Part shown: positions 35,601 through 43,263 of the stretch, piece after piece
Layout: each line of letters starts with the position of its first letter
Position numbering within the stretch: the first letter of the stretch is position 1
Origin: a cf. Phormidesmis sp. LEGE 11477
GTDB lineage: Bacteria; Cyanobacteriota; Cyanobacteriia; Phormidesmidales; Phormidesmidaceae
DNA length: 45,149 nt
Assembly (NCBI RefSeq): GCF_015207105.1
Contig: NZ_JADEXO010000044.1
Coordinates: 1 to 45,149 of the forward strand
Direction of reading: 5' to 3'
Notes under the pieces: generated by a model
What the model saw: only the letters and a program-made list of their open reading frames with translations
What the model was told of the DNA's origin: nothing
The model's database searches: none
Translations under genes and position numbers: made by a program

Positions 35601-35789
35601 GTGCCGCTGCTGCTGTCGGGCGATCCGTTTTGGCATCCTTTGTCAGTTGCGATCGCGGGCGGCATTGGAGGCTCTCCCCTGCTTGCACTGTACTTTACAC
35701 CAGCGGCTTATCTGATAATGCATCGACAAGATCGAAGCAGAAAAGCCTCAAAAGAAAAACGAGCAACAGATATCTTATCGTCTACATAG
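32604..35789 (+). CDS. RND-family efflux pump (AcrB/HAE-like)
   Basis: A complete 1061-residue resistance-nodulation-division transporter: an N-terminal helix, two large periplasmic loops (about 30-330 and 560-860), and twelve membrane segments in two halves. Helix 4 has the proton-relay motif GLLIDNAVVAVDEI. The second half ends in a related block (GTMGLIGIAINGGIIVLSAVNE) that lacks the acidic pair. It probably exports small hydrophobic molecules using the proton gradient. It follows the fusion protein by 191 bases and is followed by a TetR gene. The substrate cannot be told. Confidence 0.93.
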   Translation: MVRPFFRNVRLLVLTIVILLAWGYSSFQALPRQEDPTQVSRVAVINTLFPGASAERVEALVTEVIESEAAEIEEVKTITSTSRVGFSAVAVELQESVEESEPVWSRLRDKLEDANGLFPQGVFEPELEATETRAYAMITALTWDQDSEPNYAILRRFGEEFEIQMRDVSGTEEVAEFGVPSEEISVEISAPDLAAVGLSAQQLAQQIEQSDAKVTAGQLRNPNENLAIEIDSELSSLEQIRQIPIQSNRGRFTRLGDVARVTRGVRTPATDLAFVNGKPAVAYGILMSPGQRIDRWADSMLDQIEDFRAQLPGGVSLSILLNQSEYVDARLGQLISNLVFGAALVVVVTFVTMGWRCSLIVGTALPLSICAVLGLMNAIGIPIHQISVAGLIIALGLLIDNAVVAVDEIQVELKHGVQPEKAVVSTVKYLQGPLFASTLTTMMTFLPIALLPGGAGEFVGSIAMTVILSIGASLVLSLTVIAALAGRILGESEADIEKMKQQSSLNAFQRFFRLLMKPGAWWNDGWSPRRLGDFYRWTVKRALAKPVFAIVLTMVIPAVGFIQAGSLETQFFPALARDQFQIEVEFSQETAIANSKEQVMQARDLLLDYEQVVEVHWFIGESSPKFYYNISSTRENSPYYAQALVQLNSSDNVTALIREIQADLNLALPDARVLVRQLEQGPPFDAPVELRIYGPNIEELRAIGAEVREILTTVPDVVHVRDDLTATVPKLALQIDEEQARLAGVSNAEVAQQLQATLEGAVGGSILESTENLPVRVQITDSDHGNLAQIESLNLQPSLTASAQDGKFRTVSALGEFKIVPQLSQIAHRNEQRVNTVQAFITAGVLPSKVLADFQSAMEEQGFDLPPGYTTEIGGEQAESSDATGDLLGSVGLLLVTMATALVLSLRSFRSAGIVAAIGVGSVGMALFSLWAFGSLLGFMAIVGTMGLIGIAINGGIIVLSAVNEDELASQGDRNAIQNVVMRSTRHVLTTTITTMVGFVPLLLSGDPFWHPLSVAIAGGIGGSPLLALYFTPAAYLIMHRQDRSRKASKEKRATDILSST

Positions 35790-36104
35790 AGAGAATTGCT
35801 GATGTATCGCTAGCATCGGATGCACCCATACCCTGGCCGACCACTTTACTCTTTTATGATAGGGGTTTCACCGCTAGGGAGCATGTGGAGAAAAGTGGCA
35901 AACGCTATAGTAAGCTATAGCAATCCGCTGATGCATTAGTGGATTGCTACGCGCTTAGCGCTATATATGACAAAGGGTACAGCTTCTTGATATCGCTTGA
36001 GCTAAGCGCGGATTGTATATATAGCCAAAGCTGTAGTAGTAAGGTAGGCAATCTGGTTGGTGTGGAAGCGTTTTCTCACTGCTAGATTACTGATATAGAA
36101 AACC
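35790..36104. other. Structured gap between the RND pump and TetR genes
   Basis: This 315-base gap has no gene but a dense set of exact inverted repeats: TAGCAATCC (35918-35926) with GGATTGCTA (35941-35949); GCGCTTAGC (35951-35959) with GCTAAGCGC (36001-36009); GCTATATAT (35960-35968) with ATATATAGC (36017-36025); and ACAGCTT with AAGCTGT around 35980 and 36028. It could hold the pump terminator, the TetR promoter, or a small structured RNA. Confidence 0.5.
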
Positions 36105-36797
36105 GTGAGCAAGTCTAAATCCGTTCAATCCAGTGGTCAGCAGCGGGGTGAAGAGGCTCGCCAGCGCCTGATAGACGCTGGTATCGAAATATTTGGAGTG
36201 CATGGTTATGAAGCAGCTAGCACACGTAGCATCGTCGAGAAAGCAGGCGTGAATCTAGGGGCTATTCCCTATTACTTTGACAATAAAAAAGGACTCTACC
36301 ACGCTGTTGCTGAGCATATAGCTGCTCATTTGTATGATCCAGAAATTGAGGCTGCGATCGCACTAATCGATCATAAGGCAGGCACCTCAACATTTTCTAC
36401 AGAACAAGTATTAGACCTGATGCATGAGCTATTTGATGCTTTTGTAACGTCGCTAGTCTCAACCGATAGGCCCGAGATCTGGTCTCAATTCATTCTGCGA
36501 GAGCTGATGGAACCCTCCTCCGTTTTTGATATTCTCAACGAAAAAGTGGTTCAGAAAACTATTAGACCTTGCTCAGCCTTAATCAGCCAGATACTTAATA
36601 AGCCAGCTGACGACCCAGAATGCACCATTCGAGCCTTTACGCTGTTCGGGCAGGTGCTGATTTTTCGGGTAATACGACGAGTAACGCTAAGGAGCTTAGG
36701 CTGGAAGACTTTTGAAGGCGATCGCCTCGATTTAGTTCGTAGTATTGTCCACCAGCAAGTTGATGCATCACTACGATCTCAACTAGAGATCAACTGA
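36105..36797 (+). CDS. TetR-family regulator (CerR/CecR-like)
   Basis: A 230-residue TetR regulator starting at GTG 36105. The DNA-binding part reads RQRLIDAGIEIFGVHGYEAASTRSIVEKAGVNLGAIPYYFDNKKGLYHAV. The C-terminal ligand domain resembles the CerR/CecR (DUF1956) group, which controls efflux genes in other bacteria. Position after the RND genes makes it their likely repressor, and the 26-bp palindrome at 30960 is the best candidate site. No similar palindrome precedes its own start. Confidence 0.9.
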   Translation: MSKSKSVQSSGQQRGEEARQRLIDAGIEIFGVHGYEAASTRSIVEKAGVNLGAIPYYFDNKKGLYHAVAEHIAAHLYDPEIEAAIALIDHKAGTSTFSTEQVLDLMHELFDAFVTSLVSTDRPEIWSQFILRELMEPSSVFDILNEKVVQKTIRPCSALISQILNKPADDPECTIRAFTLFGQVLIFRVIRRVTLRSLGWKTFEGDRLDLVRSIVHQQVDASLRSQLEIN

Positions 36798-36869
36798 CGT
36801 TGAAACTCTCGAATTAGTTCACCTTGGCCAAAGGATACCTTTAAGCTATCAGCTCAGCTCTAGGCCACG

Positions 36870-37769
36870 CTAGATACGACCGGCAGAATACAGGCTTTCA
36901 GTAGGGCCCAGAAAATAGTCAAAGGCAATCTCAAGTAAACCTCTTTCCTTCAGCTGCGCTTCAAATTCTTGCCAATTTGATACCTTGTCGACAACCAACT
37001 GACTGCTATCTTGTTTCCAGGTTTTCAGCTCGAACTCCTGACTGGGTATGTATAGGTCAATACCTGTTGCAGCAGTGATCTTTTGACAGGCAGACTTCAG
37101 ATTTTCTAGATCAGATCTATCGGTGAATTCCTCGTACTTAAGGAGAGTGACCGTCTTGTGGTGAGTTCTTGTATATCGATCCGCACACCCCTTGTAGTAC
37201 TGATGGCGGCTGCGGTACCAGTCAATAAAATCATCGATCCTTAGCGCTGGCTTTATCTGAGTGGTATCTAGTCGCAGCCACTCCTCTGTTTCCATTGCTT
37301 TCACAAACGAGACATAAGTATCTATTACTCTACGAGTAACAAAAATGACCTCATAGTCTTTGATTAGTCGCGCTAACTGCCTGGGTGGCAGGTGATCGTG
37401 GAATACCTTGAATGAACAAATTTTCTTCTCAGACGGTAGCCGCCTTCCAATCAACTTAAGAATTCTACGAGGACGTTTTTTGAATCGCTTAATGAGATCA
37501 GGATGACTTCTGTCTACAAAAGACCAATTCTGAGCCTTGCATAGGGTCTCGACTTCTTCGTCCCACATCATGACACCCATGTTGGAGAAAATCTCATAAC
37601 GGGCTGCAATTTGAGGATGGTAGCCCAAAAGCTCACATAAGTAGTTGGTTCCTGTTCGCTCAGTCGCAATCACTATTAGAGGTCTTGCTAGACTGCGTCT
37701 GCAGCTGAGTATCATTCGACTAGTAAGTACTGCTTGTCCAGACAATAGTACCGCTTCTATCAATGGCAT
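36870..37769 (-). CDS. Sulfotransferase-family protein
   Basis: The 299-residue protein has the PAPS-binding 5'-phosphosulfate loop VIATERTGTNYLCELLGYHP (about residues 33-52) and the 3'-phosphate region IFVTRRVIDTYVSFVKAM. A third landmark is TVTLLKYEEFT. These identify a sulfotransferase that moves sulfate from PAPS to a sugar, lipid or peptide. The first 25 residues are mildly hydrophobic. It stands alone between the TetR gene (convergent) and threonine synthase (divergent). Acceptor unknown; roles in exopolysaccharide or Nod-factor-like modification are only possibilities. Confidence 0.82.
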   Translation of the reverse strand: MPLIEAVLLSGQAVLTSRMILSCRRSLARPLIVIATERTGTNYLCELLGYHPQIAARYEIFSNMGVMMWDEEVETLCKAQNWSFVDRSHPDLIKRFKKRPRRILKLIGRRLPSEKKICSFKVFHDHLPPRQLARLIKDYEVIFVTRRVIDTYVSFVKAMETEEWLRLDTTQIKPALRIDDFIDWYRSRHQYYKGCADRYTRTHHKTVTLLKYEEFTDRSDLENLKSACQKITAATGIDLYIPSQEFELKTWKQDSSQLVVDKVSNWQEFEAQLKERGLLEIAFDYFLGPTESLYSAGRI

Positions 37770-37899
37770 CGTAGAAAACCCAGGTAAGCAGTGAGTCCAA
37801 AATTAGCTCAAAATTAGCTACAGAGAACCAATGGCACGAGCAAATACGGCCACATCACCTGGATTGCAGAAACCTTTATCTAAAAGGATTTCACTTAAT

Positions 37900-37918
37900 C
37901 CCGACTAAAAAAGTCGGG
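37900..37918 (+). promoter_or_regulatory. Leader hairpin upstream of thrC
   Basis: CCCGACT and AGTCGGG form an exact 7-bp stem with an AAAAA loop. The hairpin is 108 bases before the thrC start. No T tract follows on the + strand, so a plain terminator is unlikely; a leader structure is possible. Confidence 0.4.
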
Positions 37919-38026
37919 TATGTTTGCGGCTAGATAACCCCCGTGTTACTATCAACCCACTTCGTTAGAAATGGGCTCGTTGACCTGTTTCACCCTCCTT
38001 CTGCTCTCACTACAGAGAAACACACC

Positions 38027-39355
38027 ATGACACAGGCTATCGATCGGCACGTCGGCTCTCAAGATCTCTCCAAAGGTCTTTCCAAGAAAACGTTCACGAC
38101 CTTGCAGTGTAAGGAATGCGGAGAGCAGTATGGCTTAGGCGCAAAGCATGTCTGTGAAGATGTCTGCTTTGGTCCGCTAGAGATTGCCTACGACTATGAC
38201 GCCATCAAGAATCAGGTCTCTAGAGAAATCATCGAAGCGGGTCCTCATTCTATCTGGCGCTACAAAGCCTTTTTGCCTGTTGAAACCGATACTCCGATTG
38301 ACGTTGGCACGGGGATGACGCCGCTGGTAAAGGCCAACCGTCTCGCCCGTCAGCTAGGACTCAAAGAGCTGTATATCAAGAACGACGCGGTCAACATGCC
38401 GACGCTGAGCTTTAAAGATCGCGTGGTTTCTGTGGCGCTGACTCGGGCCAAAGAGCTAGGATTTACGACTGTTTCTTGTGCAAGCACTGGAAACTTGGCA
38501 AACTCTACGGCTGCGATCGCGGCTCATGCCGGCCTAGAATGCTGCGTCTTCATCCCTGCCGATCTAGAAGCTGGTAAAATTCTTGGCACCTTGATCTACG
38601 ACCCGACGCTGATGGCAGTCAAGGGCAATTACGATCAGGTCAACCGCCTCTGCTCTGAAGTGGCTAACACCCACGGCTGGGGCTTCGTTAATATCAACTT
38701 GCGCCCCTATTACTCCGAAGGATCAAAAACGCTAGGCTTTGAAGTTGCTGAACAGCTCGGCTGGGAATTGCCGGACCACATTGTTGCACCTTTAGCCTCT
38801 GGCTCTCTTTTCACCAAAATCTATAAGGGCTTCCAAGAGTTTGTCAAAACGGACCTGGTAGAAGCCAAAGACGTTCGCTTTAGCGGCGCACAGGCAGAAG
38901 GCTGCTCGCCTATCTCTCAAGCTTTCAAAGAGGGTCGCGACTTCATCACGCCCGTCAAGCCCAACACCATCGCCAAGTCCATCGCCATCGGCAACCCCGC
39001 AGATGGGATGTACGCGCTGGATGTTGCTCGCAAAACCAACGGCAACATTGAAGATGTCACAGACGAAGAAGTGATCGCTGGGATGAAGCTACTAGCTGAG
39101 ACTGAAGGCATCTTCACAGAGACCGCAGGCGGCACTACCATTGCGGTTCTTAAAAAGCTGGTCGAAGCTGGCAAAATCAACCCTGACGAGAAGACTGTCG
39201 TCTTTATTACTGGCAACGGGTTGAAAACCCAAGAAGCTGTTCACGGCTATATTGGTGAGCCCCATACAATCGAGCCCAAGCTAGATAGCTTTGAGCGGGC
39301 TTGGGAGCGAGCTAACACTTTGAATCGTTTAGAGTGGCAGCAGACTCAGGTTTAG
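38027..39355 (+). CDS. thrC: Threonine synthase
   Basis: The 442-residue protein from ATG 38027 ([12 protein letters not shown]) is a PLP-dependent threonine synthase, converting O-phosphohomoserine to threonine. It has an N-terminal rubredoxin-like cysteine cluster ([11 protein letters not shown], then HVCEDVC), the PLP lysine K130 in TLSFKDRVV, and the substrate segments [14 protein letters not shown] and [15 protein letters not shown] at 37943 would add 28 unlike residues and is rejected. A sulfur-carrier gene begins 37 bases downstream and is probably cotranscribed. Confidence 0.95.
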   Translation: MTQAIDRHVGSQDLSKGLSKKTFTTLQCKECGEQYGLGAKHVCEDVCFGPLEIAYDYDAIKNQVSREIIEAGPHSIWRYKAFLPVETDTPIDVGTGMTPLVKANRLARQLGLKELYIKNDAVNMPTLSFKDRVVSVALTRAKELGFTTVSCASTGNLANSTAAIAAHAGLECCVFIPADLEAGKILGTLIYDPTLMAVKGNYDQVNRLCSEVANTHGWGFVNINLRPYYSEGSKTLGFEVAEQLGWELPDHIVAPLASGSLFTKIYKGFQEFVKTDLVEAKDVRFSGAQAEGCSPISQAFKEGRDFITPVKPNTIAKSIAIGNPADGMYALDVARKTNGNIEDVTDEEVIAGMKLLAETEGIFTETAGGTTIAVLKKLVEAGKINPDEKTVVFITGNGLKTQEAVHGYIGEPHTIEPKLDSFERAWERANTLNRLEWQQTQV

Positions 39356-39392
39356 ATTTACGTTTTTTACTACTTCAGCAATTTATCAAAAC

Positions 39393-39668
39393 ATGTCTGT
39401 CAAAGTTCTCATTCCTACCCCCCTACAGAAGTTCACCAAAGACGAAGCTGCCGTAGAATGCGATGGCAACAACATTAGCGAGTTGATGGATACGCTAGAA
39501 GCCAAATTCCCTGGCATCAAAAAGCGGCTGTGCGACGACAAAGGCGAGCTCCGTCGATTTATCAATTTCTATGTCAACAGTGAGGATATTCGCTTCCTAA
39601 ACAACAAAGAAACTGCCTTGAAAGATGGTGATGAAGTTAGCATCGTTCCGGCAGTCGCAGGTGGCTAG
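39393..39668 (+). CDS. MoaD/ThiS-family sulfur-carrier protein
   Basis: A 91-residue ubiquitin-fold protein ending in VAGG, the C-terminal Gly-Gly that is adenylated and thiocarboxylated in MoaD, ThiS and CysO. The pattern [25 protein letters not shown] near the start and [16 protein letters not shown] at the end are typical. No moaE, moeB or thiG gene is nearby. It sits directly behind threonine synthase, a PLP enzyme of the same fold type as CysM, so a CysO-like role in sulfur transfer to an amino acid is possible (inference). Confidence 0.88.
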   Translation: MSVKVLIPTPLQKFTKDEAAVECDGNNISELMDTLEAKFPGIKKRLCDDKGELRRFINFYVNSEDIRFLNNKETALKDGDEVSIVPAVAGG

Positions 39669-39775
39669 TTGCTACAGACGATCTGATTGCGATAACTTTC
39701 TTGACGGTTTCTATTGTGCCTGTATTAGAGCTTCTAATATGAGCGTATTCAGCCCCCTAGAGCAGCCTTTGTATT

Positions 39776-39988
39776 ATGACTATCAAAACCGTTGGTTCCC
39801 CTCCCCCTGAAGCTGAACAGCTACGAACAGATATTGAAAAGCAACTGCCAGATATCATTGCTAGCTTCAGCGAAGTTTTGCAGAAAAAATTTGGATTTGA
39901 AGAGCTCAGAGTTGGTGGGTTTACCGTCGTACCGGCTTCTGAGCAAGGCAACATATCCTGCGATGAAGAGGGTTGCGCTGTTAACTAG
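39776..39988 (+). CDS. Small acidic protein, unknown function
   Basis: A 70-residue protein from ATG 39776: a helical region (EAEQLRTDIEKQLPDIIASF), then FGFEELRVGGFTVVPASE and a short tail with two cysteines (SCDEEGCAVN). No known family can be named with confidence. It follows the sulfur-carrier gene by 107 bases on the same strand and may belong to that unit. The even, soluble composition and clean ending suggest a real gene. Confidence 0.6.
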   Translation: MTIKTVGSPPPEAEQLRTDIEKQLPDIIASFSEVLQKKFGFEELRVGGFTVVPASEQGNISCDEEGCAVN

Positions 39989-40310
39989 TTGCCAGTACTA
40001 CCTGTTGCCACAAGCATGAATGAGTGCGCGTTTAGCGTAGGAGTTTAGTCGTTTAGTCTATCCTTCTGCCAGCGTGAGATCGCGGGGTACTGTAGCCAGC
40101 AAAACGGCTGCATCAGAAAAACCTGAATAGCTATAGCAGTGGTACTGAGTTTTAGGTGCAGTCTTCAGGCTGGAAGCCCTGTGTCACGGCGGTGAGAAGC
40201 TTGCGTCCGTTGTACGATGCTAGCGGTACGATCCTGTAATCGCTTTGCGGTGCTAGGGAAGGTTCACCAAGGCAGGAAACCTCAGAAAACGAGCCAAGTG
40301 ACTTGCGTTT

Positions 40311-40326
40311 CTCTAATGCATTAGAG
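40311..40326. repeat. 16-bp perfect palindrome next to the MITE-like element
   Basis: CTCTAATGCATTAGAG is an exact inverted repeat without spacer. Its last base is the first base of the adjoining terminal inverted repeat, so it may mark an insertion target or be part of the element's end. Confidence 0.55.
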
Positions 40327-40487
40327 TACCTGTTTAGCGTACACCTTGGAAAACCCCTCCCTTACGGTTCCCATAGGGAACCAAGTCCTGTATCTCTAAA
40401 TACATAGCCGATGTCCCCTCCGCCGGAGGGGTGGCCGAAGTGCAGCGGAGGTCGGGGTGGGTTTCGATATGTACGCTAAACACGTAC
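40326..40487. mobile_element. MITE-like element with 18-bp terminal inverted repeats
   Basis: The left end GTACCTGTTTAGCGTACA (40326-40343) is complementary to the right end at 40470-40487 in 17 of 18 positions. The 162-bp unit has two inner hairpins: GGTTCCC-ATA-GGGAACC (40366-40382) and CCCCTCC-GCC-GGAGGGG (40415-40431), plus AAACCC/GGGTTT arms. It has no coding capacity. This is the layout of a non-autonomous miniature element or a REP-like repeat, common in cyanobacterial gaps. Target-site duplications are not obvious. Confidence 0.65.
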
Positions 40488-40598
40488 CACCGCTTGCAGT
40501 GAGGTAGTCGGTTCATTCACTCTAAGACTACTGACATAATCAAAGTTAGTCTGTCTTGACGCAGGCTTAGGAGGCGGCCCGCCCCAGAGCTATAGCAT

Positions 40599-41804
40599 CT
40601 AGATCAGTGCCATTGCCTCTTCTGGATTAGAGATATCTGCAACAACTTCAAAGCTGCTCTCGCCTAGCGCTGAGGCTTGCACATTGTTCAAAATGGCTAA
40701 TGTTTCATTGCTACTTGTCATGCCCAGCAGGGTATTCGCTCCGTCTTGCGTCAACGTCAGGTCAGTAAACAACAATTCACCTTCGACGAGACCGATCCGG
40801 TCAGTGCCCACCTCAAAGTCGAGGATAGTATCGGTGCCATCGCTACTGCCAAAGACGAACAGATCGCTGCCGCTGCCGTTGGAGAAGTTGTCGCCAACGA
40901 GCGTGTCGTTGCCAGTGCCACCCGTAATGATGTCGTCACCATCGTCGCCCCAGATAAAGTCATCGCCAGCGTCGCCGCTGAGAATGTCGTTGCCGGACTT
41001 GCCACCGATGCGATCGCTGCCTTCACCGCCAAAGATGATGTCATTACCGCCCATGATGTTGTCTTGGGGAGAGCGGTTATTGAGATCGCCACGCAGAATG
41101 TCGTCGCCATCGCCACCAGTGATAATGTCGTCGCCGAGGTTGCCTGCTACGACGTCGTCGCCACCGAGGGCGTTGATGGTGTTGTCAGTAGCATCGCCGA
41201 GGAGGGTCTCGGCGGCGTCGGTGCCCATCCTCAGTGCTAGCTCGACCTGAATGCGTGCTCCGACTTCATCTAGGTCAGTGAGCTGGTCGACGTAGGCGTC
41301 ACCGACGCCGCCTGTGTCAAGTAATTCCTGGGTGGTGCGGGTAAAGAAGGCAACATCTAAGTGAGAACTAAAACCCATCGGCAAGTTAGGGAACTCATCA
41401 CCAAAATCGGTTAAGTGAACGTGAGGAATAGGCACTCCGTCTGGTGCTGGAGCCGCCGACCAAAAGTTGAGTCCTGTCGCGCCAGTCCGTTCTCCCGCAT
41501 CATCGAACAGAGGTATGTACTCCCCAATATCAATGCCATCAGGCTCATCGAAGGAGCCGTCTTGGAGAATTTCTTGGGTGTTGGTGTCGAAGGCGAAGTT
41601 GAACTGGTCGTAGGTGAGTTGGTTGTCTTCGTAGGTACGTAGGAGGGTGCCGTCAGGGTCGAAGAAAGAGACATCGAAGTCGGTGAGGTCTTCTTCGCGG
41701 ACGATGCCGCCCTCATAGGTTTGGCTGGAGTCGTAGCTGAAGTTGCCAACGAAGCTGAAGCCAGCGATTTGGCCGGTCCAGTCGAAGGTGAAGGTGGTTT
41801 CCAA
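40599..41804 (-). CDS. RTX (hemolysin-type) calcium-binding protein
   Basis: A 401-residue protein. The N-terminal half (1-195) starts with FTFDWTGQIAGFSFVGNFSYD, a domain common in cyanobacterial secreted proteins, and lacks a Sec signal. The middle (about 205-325) carries about eight RTX nonapeptides of the type GGDGDDILRGD, which bind calcium and fold outside the cell. The tail (LFVFGSSDGTDTILDFEVGTDRIGL) is a usual RTX C-terminus, so export by a type I system is expected. The only start codon in frame is TTG 41804, because TAG lies 24 bases upstream. No type I exporter is in the window. Confidence 0.85.
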   Translation of the reverse strand: METTFTFDWTGQIAGFSFVGNFSYDSSQTYEGGIVREEDLTDFDVSFFDPDGTLLRTYEDNQLTYDQFNFAFDTNTQEILQDGSFDEPDGIDIGEYIPLFDDAGERTGATGLNFWSAAPAPDGVPIPHVHLTDFGDEFPNLPMGFSSHLDVAFFTRTTQELLDTGGVGDAYVDQLTDLDEVGARIQVELALRMGTDAAETLLGDATDNTINALGGDDVVAGNLGDDIITGGDGDDILRGDLNNRSPQDNIMGGNDIIFGGEGSDRIGGKSGNDILSGDAGDDFIWGDDGDDIITGGTGNDTLVGDNFSNGSGSDLFVFGSSDGTDTILDFEVGTDRIGLVEGELLFTDLTLTQDGANTLLGMTSSNETLAILNNVQASALGESSFEVVADISNPEEAMALI

Positions 41805-41920
41805 TGATTTATTCTCGCGATACGACTATGAAGTGGTGTGGTGAAATTGGTACCGATACGGGGTATTGGATATGACTTTGTATCAAACACCCCAACATAT
41901 CGAGCCATACAGTACTGAGC

Positions 41921-43102
41921 TTATTGAGCGGGCAGTAAAGCTTGAGCAGCGGCTTGGTCACACGAGCCACCTAAGCCATTGACAATATTGCAGGTATTGG
42001 TGACCAGCATTCCCTGATAAGTCGCTGCTGGTGTTTTTGGTTCGCCCAGGCTATCGGCGTAGATTGGATCTTGTGAGACCGCGATATTAGTTTCTCTAGA
42101 GACGGTTTCAATCAGGCCCGGATTGCTAGTGGATTCTACAAAAATGCTTGGTACGCTCTTTGCCTCTACAACTTCTGTTAATTCTTTGATATTGGCCGCT
42201 GAAGGCCGTGCTTCAGTGCTAAAGCTGTCGAGCGCAGGCTCAATCTCTAGACCATAGGCTTCAGCATAGTAACCGAGAGCATCATGCGTGCTGATTAGCG
42301 TGCGACTTGTTGCAGGCACAGTGTCCATCTGAGTTTGAATCCAGGTGTCAAGCTGTTCTAGCTGGGCGATCAGAGCTTCGGCATTAGTCTCATACAGTTC
42401 AGCATTCTCTGGCGAGACTTCGCTAAGCTGTTCTTGAACCACTCTCGCCATAGCGATGCCGTTTTCAGCATCGTGCCAAACGTGAGGATCTGGCTCTAGT
42501 TCACCTTCAGCATGGTCGTGCGCTTCGCCTTCAGCATGGTCGTGCGCTTCGCCTTCAGCATGGTCGTGCGCTTCACCTTCAGCGTGGTCGTGCGCTTCAC
42601 CTTCAGCGTGGTCATGCGTCTCACCTTCGGCGTGGTCGTGTGCTTCACCTTCAGCATGCGCGCCGTGGTCATGAGGTTCGCCCATTAGCGGGTCTGGCAC
42701 GGCAACTTCTGACACCGCTACTTTAAGCGCAGGCGTGTCAGTCGCCTCGACCATTTGAATAATTTCAGGTTCAAACTCATAGCCGCCATATAAAACCAGA
42801 TCAGCGTCTTCGATAGCTCGTCGATCTGCTGGGGTGGCACTGTAGGTGTGAGGATCTTGCCCCGCGTCAATTAGGCAGGTCAAATCTACGGTAGTTTGAG
42901 CAATTTGCTCAGCCATGTTGCAAAGTACGCTGTAGGACGCAACCACTTGAGGCCCGCCGACAGATTCCGCCTCAGTTCCAGATTCAGCCTGGGGTTGACC
43001 ATTCTCAGAAGGCTGGGTGCAGCTCACCGCGCCTAACATTAGCGAAAAGGGCACCAGTAGCGAAGCAGTATGTTTTGAAAAAAAGCGGGGGGACTTATTC
43101 AT
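41921..43102 (-). CDS. znuA: Zinc-binding lipoprotein of a ZnuABC-type transporter
   Basis: A 393-residue substrate-binding lipoprotein (lipobox with C28, LGAVSC) of the cluster 9 family for zinc or manganese. The metal-binding histidines are in DPHTYSATP, DPHVWHD and ISTHDALGYY, and the last ligand is near PIYADSLG. Between the first two lies a long His/Glu/Asp-rich loop (about 143-206) with seven HDHAEGEA-type octapeptides encoded by a 24-bp repeat. Such loops are typical of zinc-specific members. A Zur-type box lies 13 bases upstream of ATG 43102. The permease gene is divergent on the other side, and no ATPase gene is present. Confidence 0.93.
   Translation of the reverse strand: MNKSPRFFSKHTASLLVPFSLMLGAVSCTQPSENGQPQAESGTEAESVGGPQVVASYSVLCNMAEQIAQTTVDLTCLIDAGQDPHTYSATPADRRAIEDADLVLYGGYEFEPEIIQMVEATDTPALKVAVSEVAVPDPLMGEPHDHGAHAEGEAHDHAEGETHDHAEGEAHDHAEGEAHDHAEGEAHDHAEGEAHDHAEGELEPDPHVWHDAENGIAMARVVQEQLSEVSPENAELYETNAEALIAQLEQLDTWIQTQMDTVPATSRTLISTHDALGYYAEAYGLEIEPALDSFSTEARPSAANIKELTEVVEAKSVPSIFVESTSNPGLIETVSRETNIAVSQDPIYADSLGEPKTPAATYQGMLVTNTCNIVNGLGGSCDQAAAQALLPAQ
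42501..42665. repeat. 24-bp tandem repeat encoding the ZnuA histidine loop
   Basis: Roughly seven copies of a 24-bp unit (CTTCAGCATGGTCGTGCGCTT plus CGC on the + strand) encode the HDHAEGEA octapeptide. Copies differ at a few third positions and one first position (Thr for Ala). Length changes would keep the frame and alter only the zinc-collecting loop. Confidence 0.92.
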
Positions 43103-43114
43103 GGCGCTATTGTT

Positions 43115-43129
43115 TGATAACGATTATCA
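43115..43129. promoter_or_regulatory. Zur-type box between znuA and znuB
   Basis: TGATAACGATTATCA is a 7-1-7 inverted repeat with one mismatch, matching the cyanobacterial Zur consensus TGATAATNATTATCA. On the minus strand it lies between a TATAAT box (43142-43137) and the znuA start, so bound Zur would cover the transcription start. It may also affect the divergent side. Confidence 0.75.
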
Positions 43130-43136
43130 TTTTCAA

Positions 43137-43142
43137 ATTATA
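43137..43142 (-). promoter_or_regulatory. -10 box of the znuA promoter
   Basis: A perfect TATAAT on the minus strand, 35 bases before the znuA start codon and 8 bases upstream of the Zur-type box. The expected transcription start falls at or inside the Zur box, giving a leader of about 25-30 bases. Confidence 0.6.
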
Positions 43143-43263
43143 TTATCGTAAGAAGCTCTCTTGGCAACATCTTTTTTTGCGGATAGTTGATTATTCTTTA
43201 GCGTTGAGTCAGTTTCCTGAACTCAAGCTCTTTCGGCAAAATCCGACAGTGGCTGGCCGTTAG

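Larger units (their letters stand above)
39989..40598. other. Long repeat-rich gap upstream of the RTX gene end
   Basis: These 610 bases contain no credible gene. From about 40130 to 40310 there is a GC-rich stretch with many short complementary words (GGCTGGAAGCC; GGTTCACC then GGAAACC; CAAGTGACTTG). It may be a structured RNA or the decayed end of an insertion sequence. A 16-bp palindrome (40311-40326) and a MITE-like element (40326-40487) follow. Confidence 0.5.

Noticed and set aside
40684-41250. Long open frames on the + strand across the RTX gene
   Set aside because: They mirror the repetitive Gly/Asp codons of the RTX repeats on the opposite strand; compositions are highly skewed and resemble no protein.
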